Positions 18,193-28,274 of a stretch of 64,000 bases of DNA are shown here, one piece after another. Position numbers and translations under genes: made by a program. The stretch comes from Polynucleobacter meluiroseus (GTDB lineage: Bacteria; Pseudomonadota; Gammaproteobacteria; Burkholderiales; Burkholderiaceae). The notes under the pieces were generated by a model that did no database searches, was not told the origin of the DNA, and saw nothing but the letters and a program-made list of their open reading frames with translations. The DNA is taken from positions 1-64,000 of the forward strand of contig CAMCUP010000011.1 of assembly GCA_945878885.1 (NCBI GenBank), given 5' to 3'. Each line of letters starts with the position of its first letter. Position 1 is the first letter of the stretch.

Positions 18193-21168
18193 TTACTGAC
18201 AAGCTTCACATTCATCAAATCCAGCATCACCTGGGCGCATTGTGCAAGCTGGACCATCAGTGCTGATTGCCGCGCTAGCTCCAGCAGCATCAGTGCCGGC
18301 CACCCCCCCGCCGCTCGAAACAGAATTCAACTGCCCACTAGTAACAGTAGATTTTTCAACGTGAGTTGCCGCCATGGTGCGCAAGTAATAGGTGGTTTTA
18401 AGGCCACGCAACCAAGCTAACTTATAGGTGTCATCAAGTTTCTTACCCGAAGCCCCGCCCATATAGATATTGAGCGATTGCGCTTGATCAATCCATTTTT
18501 GACGGCGCGATGCAGCTTCCACCAACCAGCTTGGCTCGACTTCAAAAGCGGTAGCATATAAATCACGTAAATCTTGGGGCACACGATCAATTTTTGATAA
18601 GGTGCCATCAAAATATTTTAAATCAGCGATCATGACTTCATCCCACAGGCCGCGATCTTTTAGGTCGCGCACCAAGTACTCGTTCACCACAGTAAATTCA
18701 CCCGATAAATTCGATTTCACAAACAAATTCTGGAAAGTGGGTTCAATGCAGGCCGATACGCCAATAATATTTGAAATTGTCGCCGTTGGCGCAATTGCTA
18801 CGCAATTCGAGTTGCGCATACCATGTTGCTTAATTTTGCCGCGCAGCCCATCCCAGTTAAGCGTTGAGGACATGTTTACTTCCACATAACCACCCCGCTC
18901 TTCGGCCAATAAACGCACTGAATCTTGCGGCAAAATGCCACGATCCCATAGTGAGCCACTGTAGGTGCTATAGGTGCCGCGCTCTTCGGCTAACTCGCTC
19001 GATGCTTGATAGGCGTAGTAGCACACCGTTTCCATCGAACTATCAGCAAATTGCACTGCTTGCTCGCTGGCATAAGGAATGCGCTGCATGTGGAGGCAAT
19101 CTTGAAAACCCATAATACCCAGACCTACGGGACGATGCTTCAAATTCGAGTTACGTGCTTTGGCCACTGCATAGTAGTTAATATCGATTACGTTATCTAA
19201 CATGCGCATCGCAGTGCGAATGGTTTTCTGTAACTTGGCGTGATCTAAAACCATTGTGCCGTTGGCATCGGTGGTCATGTGGGCGGTTAAATTTACTGAG
19301 CCTAAGTTGCAAACCGCAATTTCAGTCTCATTGGTATTGAGCGTAATTTCGGTGCATAAATTAGATGAGTGCACCACACCAATGTGTTGCTGGGGACTAC
19401 GAATATTGCAGGGGTCTTTAAATGTAATCCAAGGATGGCCTGTTTCGAACAACATGCCCAACATCTTGCGCCAGAGTTGTTGCGCAGGAATTTTACGGCT
19501 TGGCTTGAGCTCTCCACATTCGGCCTTTTGCTCATAGGCAACATAAGCAACTTCAAATGCTTTGCCAAACTTATCATGCAAATCGGGTGTGTTAGAGGGT
19601 GAAAATAAAGTCCAATCGCCATTTTCCATCACCCGCTTCATAAATAAATCAGGAATCCAATTCGAGGTATTCATGTCATGCGTACGGCGACGATCATCGC
19701 CGGTGTTTTTACGTAACTCTAAAAACTCTTCAATATCTAAGTGCCAAGTTTCTAAATAAGCGCATACTGCACCCTTGCGCTTGCCGCCCTGATTAACAGC
19801 AACGGCGGTGTCATTGACTACTTTTAGAAAGGGGACAACACCTTGCGACTTGCCATTGGTGCCCTTAATATGACTACCGAGGGCGCGAACATTAGTCCAG
19901 TCGTTGCCTAAACCGCCGGCAAATTTAGAGAGCAAGGCATTTTCTTTGAGTGCCTCATAAATACCATCTAAATCATCATCTACAGTGGTGAGATAGCAAC
20001 TCGATAACTGTGGTCGAGTCGTAGCAGAATTAAACAAGGTCGGCGTGCTTGACATGAAATCAAAGCTTGAGAGAATTTCATAAAATTCAATTGCCCGCCG
20101 TTCACGATCTAATTCATTGAGCGCCAAGCCCATTGCGACGCGCATAAAAAAGGCTTGGGGCATTTCAATACGATGGTCTTCAATGTGTAAAAAATAACGG
20201 TCATACAAAGTTTGTAAGCCCAGATAATTAAATTGCAAATCGCGATCTGCGTTTAATGCTGCTGATAAGCGAGTGAGGTCATACTCCATCAAGCGGGGAT
20301 CGAGTAACTCGGCATCAATGCCTTGACGAATGTACTTGGGGAAATAATTTGGGTACTCTGCTTGCATATCGCCTTGCAGTACTTCGCGCCCTAAAATTTC
20401 TTTACGAATCACGTGCATTAAGATGCGCGCAGTCACTGGGCTATAAGCTGGATCTTTTTCAATTAAGGTACGGGCAGCTAAAATGGCCGAATCATAGACT
20501 TGCGTTAAAGGTACACCATCGTATAAATTTTTAATTGTTTCAGTAATGATTGGGCTAGCGTCAATATGATTACCTAGACCCTCACATGCAGCTTCAATGA
20601 TGGTACGTAATGCACCCATATCCAGCGGTCTTGAAACACCCTCATCCATCACTTGTAAGGTTGGTGCCGCTACTTCAGGCTGACCTTTTGCATCTGTAGA
20701 TAAAATCTGCTGTGAAGCGCGCTCTTGATTGCGTTTTTCACGATAAAGTACATAAGACCGCGCAACATTGTGCTCACCACCACGCATTAAAGCCAATTCA
20801 ACTTGATCTTGGATATCTTCAATATGAAAGGTTCCCCCGTTGGGGCGGCTACGTAATAATGCGCGCACGACAACGCTGGTTAATTGCTCAACTTGCTCAC
20901 GGACCCGTGCTGAAGCTGCGCCCTGCCCACCATTAACCGCTAAAAATGCCTTGGTCACCGCAATCGCAATTTTGGAGGGCTCAAAAGCCACCACCGAGCC
21001 ATTACGGCGAATAATTTTGTAATCAGATAATTGGGTGGTTTGCCCCGCACCAACTCCGCCGGCAATAAAACCGGCCGATGGGGTTTGGCTAATTGGGGCC
21101 CCAGGATTAAGGCCTGTGGCTTGGTTACTGGATGCCAAACCAGCCGATTGTGGATTTGCGAAAGACAT
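18193..21168 (-). CDS. nrdA: Ribonucleoside-diphosphate reductase class Ia, alpha subunit
   Basis: NrdA reduces ribonucleoside diphosphates to deoxyribonucleotides. An ATP-cone lies near residues 55-145 (starting YKIIRRNGSVVAFEPSKIA). Active-site cysteines are in SSCYLTT and NLCTEITLNTNETEIAVCNLGS, and the C-terminal redox pair is in the final ECEACQ. The frame is open to 21240, but the ATG at 21168 has AGGAG five bases upstream and gives a 991-aa protein; the extra 24 codons look non-coding. Paired NrdR-like boxes lie upstream at 21255-21301. Confidence 0.95.
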   Translation of the reverse strand: MSFANPQSAGLASSNQATGLNPGAPISQTPSAGFIAGGVGAGQTTQLSDYKIIRRNGSVVAFEPSKIAIAVTKAFLAVNGGQGAASARVREQVEQLTSVVVRALLRSRPNGGTFHIEDIQDQVELALMRGGEHNVARSYVLYREKRNQERASQQILSTDAKGQPEVAAPTLQVMDEGVSRPLDMGALRTIIEAACEGLGNHIDASPIITETIKNLYDGVPLTQVYDSAILAARTLIEKDPAYSPVTARILMHVIRKEILGREVLQGDMQAEYPNYFPKYIRQGIDAELLDPRLMEYDLTRLSAALNADRDLQFNYLGLQTLYDRYFLHIEDHRIEMPQAFFMRVAMGLALNELDRERRAIEFYEILSSFDFMSSTPTLFNSATTRPQLSSCYLTTVDDDLDGIYEALKENALLSKFAGGLGNDWTNVRALGSHIKGTNGKSQGVVPFLKVVNDTAVAVNQGGKRKGAVCAYLETWHLDIEEFLELRKNTGDDRRRTHDMNTSNWIPDLFMKRVMENGDWTLFSPSNTPDLHDKFGKAFEVAYVAYEQKAECGELKPSRKIPAQQLWRKMLGMLFETGHPWITFKDPCNIRSPQQHIGVVHSSNLCTEITLNTNETEIAVCNLGSVNLTAHMTTDANGTMVLDHAKLQKTIRTAMRMLDNVIDINYYAVAKARNSNLKHRPVGLGIMGFQDCLHMQRIPYASEQAVQFADSSMETVCYYAYQASSELAEERGTYSTYSGSLWDRGILPQDSVRLLAEERGGYVEVNMSSTLNWDGLRGKIKQHGMRNSNCVAIAPTATISNIIGVSACIEPTFQNLFVKSNLSGEFTVVNEYLVRDLKDRGLWDEVMIADLKYFDGTLSKIDRVPQDLRDLYATAFEVEPSWLVEAASRRQKWIDQAQSLNIYMGGASGKKLDDTYKLAWLRGLKTTYYLRTMAATHVEKSTVTSGQLNSVSSGGGVAGTDAAGASAAISTDGPACTMRPGDAGFDECEACQ

Positions 21169-21254
21169 AGAACTCCTGCACTCAAATAGGGTAAAAAAGG
21201 TAAAAAACTCAATGCATATATAGCTGTAACAGCAGACCACCGCAGCGGTTTAAA

Positions 21255-21301
21255 ACACTAGATCTAGTGGTTCAGGCGCTGATTTGTACTAAGTATAGGG
21301 A
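21255..21301 (-). promoter_or_regulatory. Paired NrdR-like boxes upstream of nrdA
   Basis: Box 1 (21255-21270) contains a perfect 14-bp palindrome, CACTAGATCTAGTG. Box 2 (21286-21301, GTACTAAGTATAGGGA) matches box 1 at 9 of 16 positions. They are 31 bp apart start to start, that is three helical turns, the known spacing of NrdR boxes in front of ribonucleotide reductase operons. Box 2 covers the proposed -10 element, as expected for repression. nrdR itself is not in the window. Confidence 0.7.
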
Positions 21302-21320
21302 ATTATTCCATCTTTTGTAA
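21292..21320 (-). promoter_or_regulatory. Candidate sigma-70 promoter of nrdAB
   Basis: Minus-strand TTACAA (21315-21320), a 17-base spacer and TATACT (21292-21297) form a plausible promoter about 120 bases upstream of the nrdA ATG. The -10 is close to consensus but the -35 is poor. The -10 lies inside the second NrdR-like box. Confidence 0.5.
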
Positions 21321-21436
21321 GCCTTTTCTGACAATTTTTTGTCAGGGTTTTCCTTAGGTTTGTAGGAATTTACCTAGGCTACCTTGCCTAGATTTATGTA
21401 AGCAAGTACTCACATATAAGCAAGGATCAGCCTTAA

Positions 21437-22222
21437 TTAGGCTCTTGGCTCAAGACCATATGGGAGTTTTTTTTGGCTGAGATTATTTTCGCGCTGCAAA
21501 CGTCGCCAATCAAAATGAATACCTGGATCTGTTTTCCGCTGCGGGGAAACATCACTATGGCCTGCAAAGCTTAAGTTGGTATACGTTTTAGCAAGAACTT
21601 TTAGCAGTTGCTCTAAAGCAACATACTGCACATCAGTGAAGGAAGTTTGTCCGTCACCCTCTAACTCAATGCCAATGGCAAAGTCATTGCATTGCTCTCG
21701 TCCACAGAAATTGGAGACTCCCGCATGCCAAGCACGTTTTTGAGTAGATACAAATTGATTAATAAGTCCATTACGATCGATCAAAAAGTGGCTCGAAACC
21801 TGCTGCCCAGAAATTTCCGCAAAATAGGCATGCGCCGTGAAATCGAGCTTATTTTGAAAAAAATCGCTGATGTAATTGTTACCAAATTGACCTGGTGGCA
21901 GACTGATATGATGCATTAGAACTAAATCAGGCACCGTCTCATTCGGCCGCGCATCATGGTTAGGTGAAGGGCGCCATTGGGCTTGGCCATACCACCCAGC
22001 TGGGTCAAGCGCATTGCGGTGATCGGGGCAACAATAGTGCCGTTGCTCATATTCAATGCAATCTTGCGCCGGCAAGTGCACGCCGCAATAAGCGCAAGGT
22101 ACTATTTTTAACGGCTCAGGAATAAGGGGCTTAGGAGTAAAAACGTGGCTTACTATTTTTGGTCTTTTTAACCAAAAATAAAGCACCGCCACCAAGCCAA
22201 CTAGTAAGACCCATTTCAACAC
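21437..22222 (-). CDS. ampD: Fused PP0621-type zinc-ribbon membrane protein and AmpD amidase
   Basis: The C-terminal 190 residues are AmpD, the cytoplasmic amidase that cleaves 1,6-anhydro-MurNAc-peptides in wall recycling: zinc ligands are in LVLMHHISL and GHSDVSPQRKTDPG. The first 75 or so residues are a membrane span (WVLLVGLVAVLYFWL) and a zinc ribbon (CAYCGVHLP, then CCPDHRNA) of the PP0621 family, which is usually a separate gene next to ampD. The frame extends to 22294 but the GTG at 22222, four bases after the ccsA-like stop, is the more likely start. A membrane-tethered AmpD would be unusual. The symbol refers to the amidase part. Confidence 0.85.
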   Translation of the reverse strand: MLKWVLLVGLVAVLYFWLKRPKIVSHVFTPKPLIPEPLKIVPCAYCGVHLPAQDCIEYEQRHYCCPDHRNALDPAGWYGQAQWRPSPNHDARPNETVPDLVLMHHISLPPGQFGNNYISDFFQNKLDFTAHAYFAEISGQQVSSHFLIDRNGLINQFVSTQKRAWHAGVSNFCGREQCNDFAIGIELEGDGQTSFTDVQYVALEQLLKVLAKTYTNLSFAGHSDVSPQRKTDPGIHFDWRRLQRENNLSQKKLPYGLEPRA

Positions 22223-22226
22223 TGAC

Positions 22227-23075
22227 TTAAATCCGCTGCAAAATAACTTCGAGCACAAAGCGGCTGCCCACATACGCCAACAGAAGTGCGGCAAAGCCCC
22301 ATAAGACCCAACGTAGCGCAGATCGCCCTCTTAAACCAACCCGTAAACGCGCCACAATTAAACCGCCAAATAGCAACCATGAAGCGAAAGCAAAAATAGT
22401 TTTGTGGTCAAACATCAATGGTTTACCAAATAAAGTTTCAGAAAAAAAGATGCCAGAGAAAATGGTCAAGCTCAATAGTGCAAAGCCAAAATAAATTAAA
22501 TTAAAGAGTAAATTTTCCATGGTTAATAAAGGCGGTAAACCTTCAAGCCAATGGGCTAAACGACTATCTGGAGCATACGCAAGAGTGCGTCGTAAAGCCC
22601 GATCTTGTACCTCCATCAGTACGGCCATCATCGCTGCCAAGGTAAGTAGTCCAACGGCAATTGTGGCCACAATAAAGTGGGCCTTAAACCAGGGATCAGC
22701 AACGGCTCGCGGAGAAATCAACGCTCCAGGAAATAAAATGGGTAAAAAAGCACACAACATTGCAAAGACTAAGACCATTAAACGCAAGCTAGCAATAGGC
22801 AAATACCAGCTTTGTAGCCAATAAAATAAGAGCCCCACCCAAGCCATGAGCGATAAATCTTGGGCAAAACCAAAAACAAAGCCCGCGGGAGTAAACACCG
22901 AATCGTGCAAATAGATGCCATGCATCAGCAAACTCAATAAAATCAAGGTCTGTACCAAAATCATAAATGCCTGCGTATCTGGCCGCGACCGTGGGCGCCA
23001 GCTTAAAACCACCAGCAAACCCAGATAAAGTAAGGAGGGCAGCCATGGGCTGCTTTGATAACCTAAAATTGACAT
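22227..23075 (-). CDS. CcsA/YpjD-like inner-membrane cytochrome c assembly protein
   Basis: The 282-aa product has about eight hydrophobic segments and the tryptophan-rich, heme-handling-like region typical of the CcsA/CcmC family (HFIVATIAVGLLTLAAMMAV, then FDHKTIFAFASWLLFGGLI). In proteobacteria this short YpjD-type protein is encoded beside ffh, as here, where the two genes diverge with only 20 bases between their starts. Its exact role is not settled. The PP0621-ampD fusion gene follows immediately. Confidence 0.85.
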   Translation of the reverse strand: MSILGYQSSPWLPSLLYLGLLVVLSWRPRSRPDTQAFMILVQTLILLSLLMHGIYLHDSVFTPAGFVFGFAQDLSLMAWVGLLFYWLQSWYLPIASLRLMVLVFAMLCAFLPILFPGALISPRAVADPWFKAHFIVATIAVGLLTLAAMMAVLMEVQDRALRRTLAYAPDSRLAHWLEGLPPLLTMENLLFNLIYFGFALLSLTIFSGIFFSETLFGKPLMFDHKTIFAFASWLLFGGLIVARLRVGLRGRSALRWVLWGFAALLLAYVGSRFVLEVILQRI

Positions 23076-23095
23076 AACTAAAGTCTAATCGATAA

Positions 23096-24478
23096 ATGCT
23101 AGCAAACCTCACTGATCGTCTTTCGCGTGTAGTTAAAACCATGCGGGGACAAGCTCGCCTCACTGAAAGCAATACGGCAGAAATGCTACGAGAGATCCGC
23201 TTAGCCTTGCTAGAGGCGGATGTTGCCCTACCAGTTGTGAAATCATTACTTGAGCAAATTAAACTGAAGGCCTTTGGCGAAGAAGTCATTGCTAGCCTTA
23301 ATCCAGGTCAAGCCTTAGTGGGAATCGTGCAACGCGAGTTAACCCGCACTATGCAAGGTAATTCTGGGGTAAGTGGTGAACTCAATTTAGCCACCCAACC
23401 CCCTGCAGTGATTTTGCTGGCTGGCCTACAAGGAGCAGGTAAAACAACTTCAGTAGGGAAGCTAGCCAAATGGTTACATGAAAAAAAGAAGAAGAAAGTA
23501 CTCACTGTCTCTTGCGATATTTATCGTCCTGCGGCAATCGAACAATTGCAAACGGTGAGCACTCAGGTTGGCGTTGAATTTTTTCCTAGTTCGACAGACC
23601 AACGTCCTGAAGCAATTGCGCTGGCGGCACTAGATTGGGCTAAACGACATTATTTTGATGTGTTAATTGTTGATACTGCCGGACGTCTAGGGATTGATGC
23701 TGAACTAATGCAAGAAATCAGTGTCTTGCATGCTCAACTTAAGCCAATTGAAACTCTTTTTGTGGTTGATGCAATGCTGGGGCAAGATGCGGTCAACACC
23801 GCTAAAGCATTCCATGAAGCGCTCCCACTAACTGGGGTAATTTTGACCAAACTAGATGGTGATGCCCGTGGTGGTGCAGCATTATCAGTACAAGCTATTA
23901 CTGGAGTGCCCCTCAAGTTTATTGGGGTTGCCGAAAAAATGGATGGTCTTGAGCCATTTGATGCAGCACGAATGGCAAATCGCATTCTGGGCATGGGCGA
24001 TATTTTGGCCTTAGTTGAACAAGCCCAAGAGCATGTTGATCTTGCAAAAGCGGAAAAGTTAGCTAGCAAAATTCAAAAAGGTGGTTTTGATTTAGGCGAT
24101 TTTCGTGCGCAAATTAGCCAAATGCAACAAATGGGCGGGATGGCCAACATGATGGATAAATTACCGAATCATTTAACCCAAGCCACTAATAAGGCGAATT
24201 TGGGGCAAGCCGATGCACAAATAAAACGCATGCAAGGCATTATTGATAGCATGACGCCCAAAGAGCGAACTAAACCAGATTTACTGAAGGCCAGCAGAAA
24301 AAGACGAATAGCTACTGGCGCTGGAGTACAAGTTCAAGAAGTAAATCGCTTGTTAGCCCAATTTGAACAAATGCAAACCATGATGAAGCAATTTAAAGGC
24401 GGCAAAATGGCACGCATGATGGGCTCAATGGCAGCGCGCGGTGCAGCCAAAGGTCTGGGTGGTTTATTTAAAAAATAA
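23096..24478 (+). CDS. ffh: Signal recognition particle protein Ffh
   Basis: Ffh binds 4.5S RNA and signal peptides and delivers ribosomes to FtsY. The 460-aa product has an N helical bundle, the G1 loop AGLQGAGKTTSVGKL near residue 105, DTAGRLGID, TKLDGDARGGAALS, and a methionine-rich M domain from about residue 325 (QMQQMGGMANMM). Length and motifs are normal. It converges on proS with 10 bases between stops. Confidence 0.97.
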   Translation: MLANLTDRLSRVVKTMRGQARLTESNTAEMLREIRLALLEADVALPVVKSLLEQIKLKAFGEEVIASLNPGQALVGIVQRELTRTMQGNSGVSGELNLATQPPAVILLAGLQGAGKTTSVGKLAKWLHEKKKKKVLTVSCDIYRPAAIEQLQTVSTQVGVEFFPSSTDQRPEAIALAALDWAKRHYFDVLIVDTAGRLGIDAELMQEISVLHAQLKPIETLFVVDAMLGQDAVNTAKAFHEALPLTGVILTKLDGDARGGAALSVQAITGVPLKFIGVAEKMDGLEPFDAARMANRILGMGDILALVEQAQEHVDLAKAEKLASKIQKGGFDLGDFRAQISQMQQMGGMANMMDKLPNHLTQATNKANLGQADAQIKRMQGIIDSMTPKERTKPDLLKASRKRRIATGAGVQVQEVNRLLAQFEQMQTMMKQFKGGKMARMMGSMAARGAAKGLGGLFKK

Positions 24479-24488
24479 GTTACTTACT

Positions 24489-26234
24489 TCATTCGCTTAT
24501 TCTATTTTTCGCTGCATTCACTGTAGTCACAATATATTTTGTAATATCTGCCAGTGGAATTAATTGCGCTTCAAGCTCGCTTCGCTCCTGAAATTCGACT
24601 ACCTCATCTTTGAGTCCGCGCGCTCCAACTACGACCCGAAATGGCACGCCAATTAATTCCCAGTCGGCAAACATCACGCCTGGGCGTTCACCACGATCAT
24701 CTAGCACTACGTCAACGCCTGCAGCATGTAATTCAGCATATAAATTATCAGCCGCTGCACGTACTAATTCTGATCGATCGTAATTCATCGGGCAAATTAC
24801 GATTTCAAATGGGGCCATTGAAACTGGCCAAATAATACCGCGTCCGTCATGACCTTGTTCAATTGCTGCCCCCAATAAACGCGTGACACCGATACCGTAA
24901 CACCCCATCACCAAAGGCTGAGCTTTACCTTGGGCATCAAGATAGGTACATTTCATGGCGGTGGAGTACTGGGTGCCTAACATGAACACATGACCGACTT
25001 CAATACCCCGGCAAATATCAACCAACCCTTGACCATCGGGCGAAGGATCTCCGGCCACCGCATTACGTAAATCAAAAATACTCGTCTCAGGCAAATCACG
25101 TCCCCAATTGACACCCTTAAAATGGTATCCAGCTTCGTTGGCGCCACAGACAAAATCAGTCATGTTAGCAACGGTGCGATCGGCGATGATGGTAACAGGC
25201 AGCTTTAATCCAATTGGACCAATGTATCCAGGGGTTGATTCGCAAGCTGCTAGTACTTCGGCTTCACTAGCAAAACGAAATTGCGCCAAACCCGGCACTT
25301 TGCTGGCCTTAATTTCATTTAAATCATGATCGCCTCTTAGCAAGACCATAAATAATTGTGCCGGACCGTTAGCTTGATCAGCTGCTAGCAACAAGGATTT
25401 CACAGTTTGTTGCAGAGGTAAACCTAAAAAGTGGGCAACCTTTTCACATTGCACTTGTTCTGGGGTAGCGACTTTTTCTAAGGCAACACTGGGTATGTCA
25501 CGTTGCGGCAATAAAGGCAGTGATTCTGCTGCCTCTAAATTCGCTGCGTAATCAGAACTAGGGCAATAAACAATAGTATCTTCACCAGTTTCAGCAATCA
25601 CATGAAACTCTTGACTGCCCGACCCGCCGATTGAGCCGTTATCTGCTGTAACTGCTCTAAATTGCAAACCCATGCGTTTAAAAATTTGCGTATAGGCCGC
25701 AAACATTGCGTCATAAGAGCGCTTTAGGCCAGCAGTATCACAATCAAATGAATAAGCATCTTTCATGGTGAATTCGCGACCCCGCATAATGCCAAAACGC
25801 GGGCGGCGTTCATCGCGAAATTTTGTTTGAATTTGATAAAAATTGATCGGTAACTGTTTATAACTTTTAATTTCTGCGCGCGCTAAATCGGTAATCACTT
25901 CTTCAGAAGTGGGTTGGATAATAAAGTCGCGCTGATGACGATCTTGGATACGCAATAGCTCTGGTCCCATTTTTTCCCAGCGGCCCGTTTCTTGCCACAA
26001 CTCGGCAGGCTGAACTATGGGCATCAGTAATTCGATTGCGCCAGCCCGATTCATTTCCTCACGAATGATATTTTCGACCTTACGAATTACCCTTAAACCC
26101 AATGGCAAATAGGAATAAATACCGGCACTTAGCTTACGAATTAAGCCGGCGCGCACCATCAGCTGGTGCGACACGACTTCAGCATCGGCGGGAGCCTCTT
26201 TAAGGGTGACTAGAAATGATTGAGATGCTTTCAT
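24489..26234 (-). CDS. proS: Prolyl-tRNA synthetase, bacterial type with editing domain
   Basis: ProRS charges tRNA-Pro. The 581-aa product has class II motif 1 ([20 protein letters not shown]), motif 2 ([23 protein letters not shown]), the INS editing insertion near residues 225-400, and motif 3 ([16 protein letters not shown]). The C-terminal anticodon-binding domain is present. It is the long bacterial form. It diverges from rppH with about 48 bases between starts. Confidence 0.97.
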   Translation of the reverse strand: MKASQSFLVTLKEAPADAEVVSHQLMVRAGLIRKLSAGIYSYLPLGLRVIRKVENIIREEMNRAGAIELLMPIVQPAELWQETGRWEKMGPELLRIQDRHQRDFIIQPTSEEVITDLARAEIKSYKQLPINFYQIQTKFRDERRPRFGIMRGREFTMKDAYSFDCDTAGLKRSYDAMFAAYTQIFKRMGLQFRAVTADNGSIGGSGSQEFHVIAETGEDTIVYCPSSDYAANLEAAESLPLLPQRDIPSVALEKVATPEQVQCEKVAHFLGLPLQQTVKSLLLAADQANGPAQLFMVLLRGDHDLNEIKASKVPGLAQFRFASEAEVLAACESTPGYIGPIGLKLPVTIIADRTVANMTDFVCGANEAGYHFKGVNWGRDLPETSIFDLRNAVAGDPSPDGQGLVDICRGIEVGHVFMLGTQYSTAMKCTYLDAQGKAQPLVMGCYGIGVTRLLGAAIEQGHDGRGIIWPVSMAPFEIVICPMNYDRSELVRAAADNLYAELHAAGVDVVLDDRGERPGVMFADWELIGVPFRVVVGARGLKDEVVEFQERSELEAQLIPLADITKYIVTTVNAAKNRISE

Positions 26235-26282
26235 GTGTGGATATAATCAAATCATTGATTTTAAAGGATTCGGAGCGCTATT

Positions 26283-26858
26283 ATGCTCGACCGTGAAGGG
26301 TATAGACCCAATGTCGGCATTGTCCTCCTTAACGGCCACAACGATGTTTTCTGGGGAAAACGCGTTGGGCAGCATTCGTGGCAGTTCCCGCAGGGCGGGA
26401 TTCAATATGGCGAAAGTCCTGAACAGGCCATGTTCCGCGAATTGCACGAAGAGGTTGGCTTGCTGCCAGAACACGTCCAAATTATTGGGCGTACTAGGGA
26501 TTGGCTTCGTTACGAAGTGCCCGAGGAGTTTTTGCGTCGCCAAAATGCGAGTCGACCTCACCGCATAGCCTATCGCGGTCAAAAACAAATTTGGTTCTTA
26601 CTGCGCTTAACAGGCTTAGACAGCGATATCCATTTGCGCGCTTCTTCCCATCCCGAATTTGATGCTTGGCGTTGGCATCCCTACTGGATTGAATTAGCAA
26701 CGGTGATTGATTTCAAACGAGAAGTGTACCAACAGGCACTGTCGGAACTAGCGCGTTTCATTACTAGCGGGATGCGCATGCAAGATGCAACTTGGGGGGC
26801 TCCCATTGAATCTCATTCGGCGCAAAAGAAAGTGACTGATCTTGACTCAACCAAATAA
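26283..26858 (+). CDS. rppH: RNA pyrophosphohydrolase RppH
   Basis: RppH removes 5' pyrophosphate from mRNA and so starts decay. The 191-aa Nudix protein begins [17 protein letters not shown] and contains the Nudix box [20 protein letters not shown] near residues 38-58. The tail beyond residue 165 is polar and variable. The 3' end overlaps the TTG start of the next gene by 17 bases. The proS-rppH divergent pair is a familiar order in betaproteobacteria. Confidence 0.95.
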   Translation: MLDREGYRPNVGIVLLNGHNDVFWGKRVGQHSWQFPQGGIQYGESPEQAMFRELHEEVGLLPEHVQIIGRTRDWLRYEVPEEFLRRQNASRPHRIAYRGQKQIWFLLRLTGLDSDIHLRASSHPEFDAWRWHPYWIELATVIDFKREVYQQALSELARFITSGMRMQDATWGAPIESHSAQKKVTDLDSTK

Positions 26859-27438
26859 ATTACCCCCAGGACCTCAGGTAAACCAATTGCTAACATGGCT
26901 TAGCTGGCCTTTTACCTTGCTAATTGCATTCTTATTTTCTGCTTGCGCCGGTACAACGCCCGACGCCTACGAAGACCCCTTTGCACCCAAGGTATTTAAG
27001 GAAGACACGGTTGTGCCCCTGCCTACTAAGCCACCCAATACGGCGAATCTAATCGCCTTTCATGTTTCTCAACACTCCGTTTTTAAATTTGCGGTTGATC
27101 CTGATTCAATTCGCATCGATCCTGATGGCGTAACGCGCTATGTACTTGTAATTACTAGCCCAAGTGGAAGTCAACAGGTTAATTTTGAAGGTATTCGCTG
27201 CGAAACTTTTCAGTTTGCTTTGTACGCCACTCTAAATACCAGCTCAATTTGGCAGGTGAATCAACGTAAAACTTGGACAGATATTAAAAATACTGAGGCG
27301 AATCGATACCATGGCGCACTTGCACAAGGTGCTTTTTGCAACAATAAATCGCAAGTAAAAAATAAAGCGCTAATCATGGACTTGCTACAGCCTAATAAAT
27401 TTACTGGTAAGCCTAGTTCTGGCGCTCATCAATTTTAA
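26842..27438 (+). CDS. CNP1-like family lipoprotein
   Basis: The 198-aa product has an N-terminal hydrophobic signal ending FLFSACAG, which fits a lipoprotein cleavage site, then a domain like the CNP1-like family ([20 protein letters not shown] and the conserved Cys in IRCET). The function of this family is unknown. The likely start is TTG at 26842 inside the rppH 3' end; no better start exists before the signal sequence. The stop overlaps the proB stop on the other strand by four bases. Confidence 0.7.
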   Translation: MTQPNKLPPGPQVNQLLTWLSWPFTLLIAFLFSACAGTTPDAYEDPFAPKVFKEDTVVPLPTKPPNTANLIAFHVSQHSVFKFAVDPDSIRIDPDGVTRYVLVITSPSGSQQVNFEGIRCETFQFALYATLNTSSIWQVNQRKTWTDIKNTEANRYHGALAQGAFCNNKSQVKNKALIMDLLQPNKFTGKPSSGAHQF

Positions 27439-28220
27439 TTTATTGCTTTAAGCAGACTTCCAATTGGCAGGCCTTGTGTAATCTGATTTAACACTTGGGG
27501 TTCATGGCCAGATGCAATTACAGTTGACGCACCTGTTTGAGCAGCAGTTTTAGCAGCTAAAATTTTTGTAAGCATACCGCCCTTGCTAATTGCACTACCA
27601 ACACCTCCAGCCATTTTCTCTAACTGAGGATCGCCGGCGAAGGCTTCCTGTACTAAAGTTGCAGTAGGGTCTTGCCTCGGGTCAGCGGTAAACAAACCGC
27701 CCTGATCGGTCAGAATAATTAAGAGATCGGCTCCAATTAAATTGACTACTAAGGCAGCAAGGTGGTCGTTATCGCCAAATTTAATTTCATCGGTAACTAC
27801 CGTATCATTTTCATTGATGATGGGCACGACGCCTAAGCTTAGCAAAGTCTCTATCGTTGCCTTCGCATTAGCCCGGCGCTCAGGATGATCAAGGTCGGCA
27901 TTCGTTAATAAAACTTGTGCACTATGTAAATTAAAGCGCTTGAAGCAACGCTCATACATTTGCACTAAACCCATTTGACCTACTGCAGCAGCAGCTTGTA
28001 ATTGATGAATTGCAGTGGGGCGTAATTGCCACCCCAAACGTTGCATACCCTCAGCAATTGCGCCCGAACTAACCATTAAAACCTGAATGCCGGCCTGTAA
28101 AAGCATGGCTACTTGCTCAGCCCACCGTTCAATTGCCGCTCGATCTAAACCATCACCATTATTAGTGACTAGGCTAGACCCCACTTTTACTACGATACGT
28201 TTTATTGGCTGAACTGTCAT
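27435..28220 (-). CDS. proB: Glutamate 5-kinase without PUA domain
   Basis: ProB phosphorylates L-glutamate in proline synthesis. The 261-aa product is a complete amino-acid kinase domain: [12 protein letters not shown] at the start, VSSGAIAEG near 52, [17 protein letters not shown] near 137, and the lysine loop [16 protein letters not shown] near 205. It stops directly after the kinase fold; the C-terminal RNA-binding-type PUA domain found in most proteobacterial ProB (about 370 aa) is absent, and none is seen out of frame downstream. It follows obgE after 54 bases. Confidence 0.92.
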   Translation of the reverse strand: MTVQPIKRIVVKVGSSLVTNNGDGLDRAAIERWAEQVAMLLQAGIQVLMVSSGAIAEGMQRLGWQLRPTAIHQLQAAAAVGQMGLVQMYERCFKRFNLHSAQVLLTNADLDHPERRANAKATIETLLSLGVVPIINENDTVVTDEIKFGDNDHLAALVVNLIGADLLIILTDQGGLFTADPRQDPTATLVQEAFAGDPQLEKMAGGVGSAISKGGMLTKILAAKTAAQTGASTVIASGHEPQVLNQITQGLPIGSLLKAIN

Positions 28221-28274
28221 GGCGAGGCTCTCATCTTAATTCTAATCTACTTAAACGCTCTGCAGGCTTGGCTT

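Noticed and set aside
21169-21240. N-terminal extension of nrdA starting MVCCYSYICIEF
   Set aside because: The ATG at 21168 has a strong ribosome site, and the extra residues resemble translated leader rather than protein.
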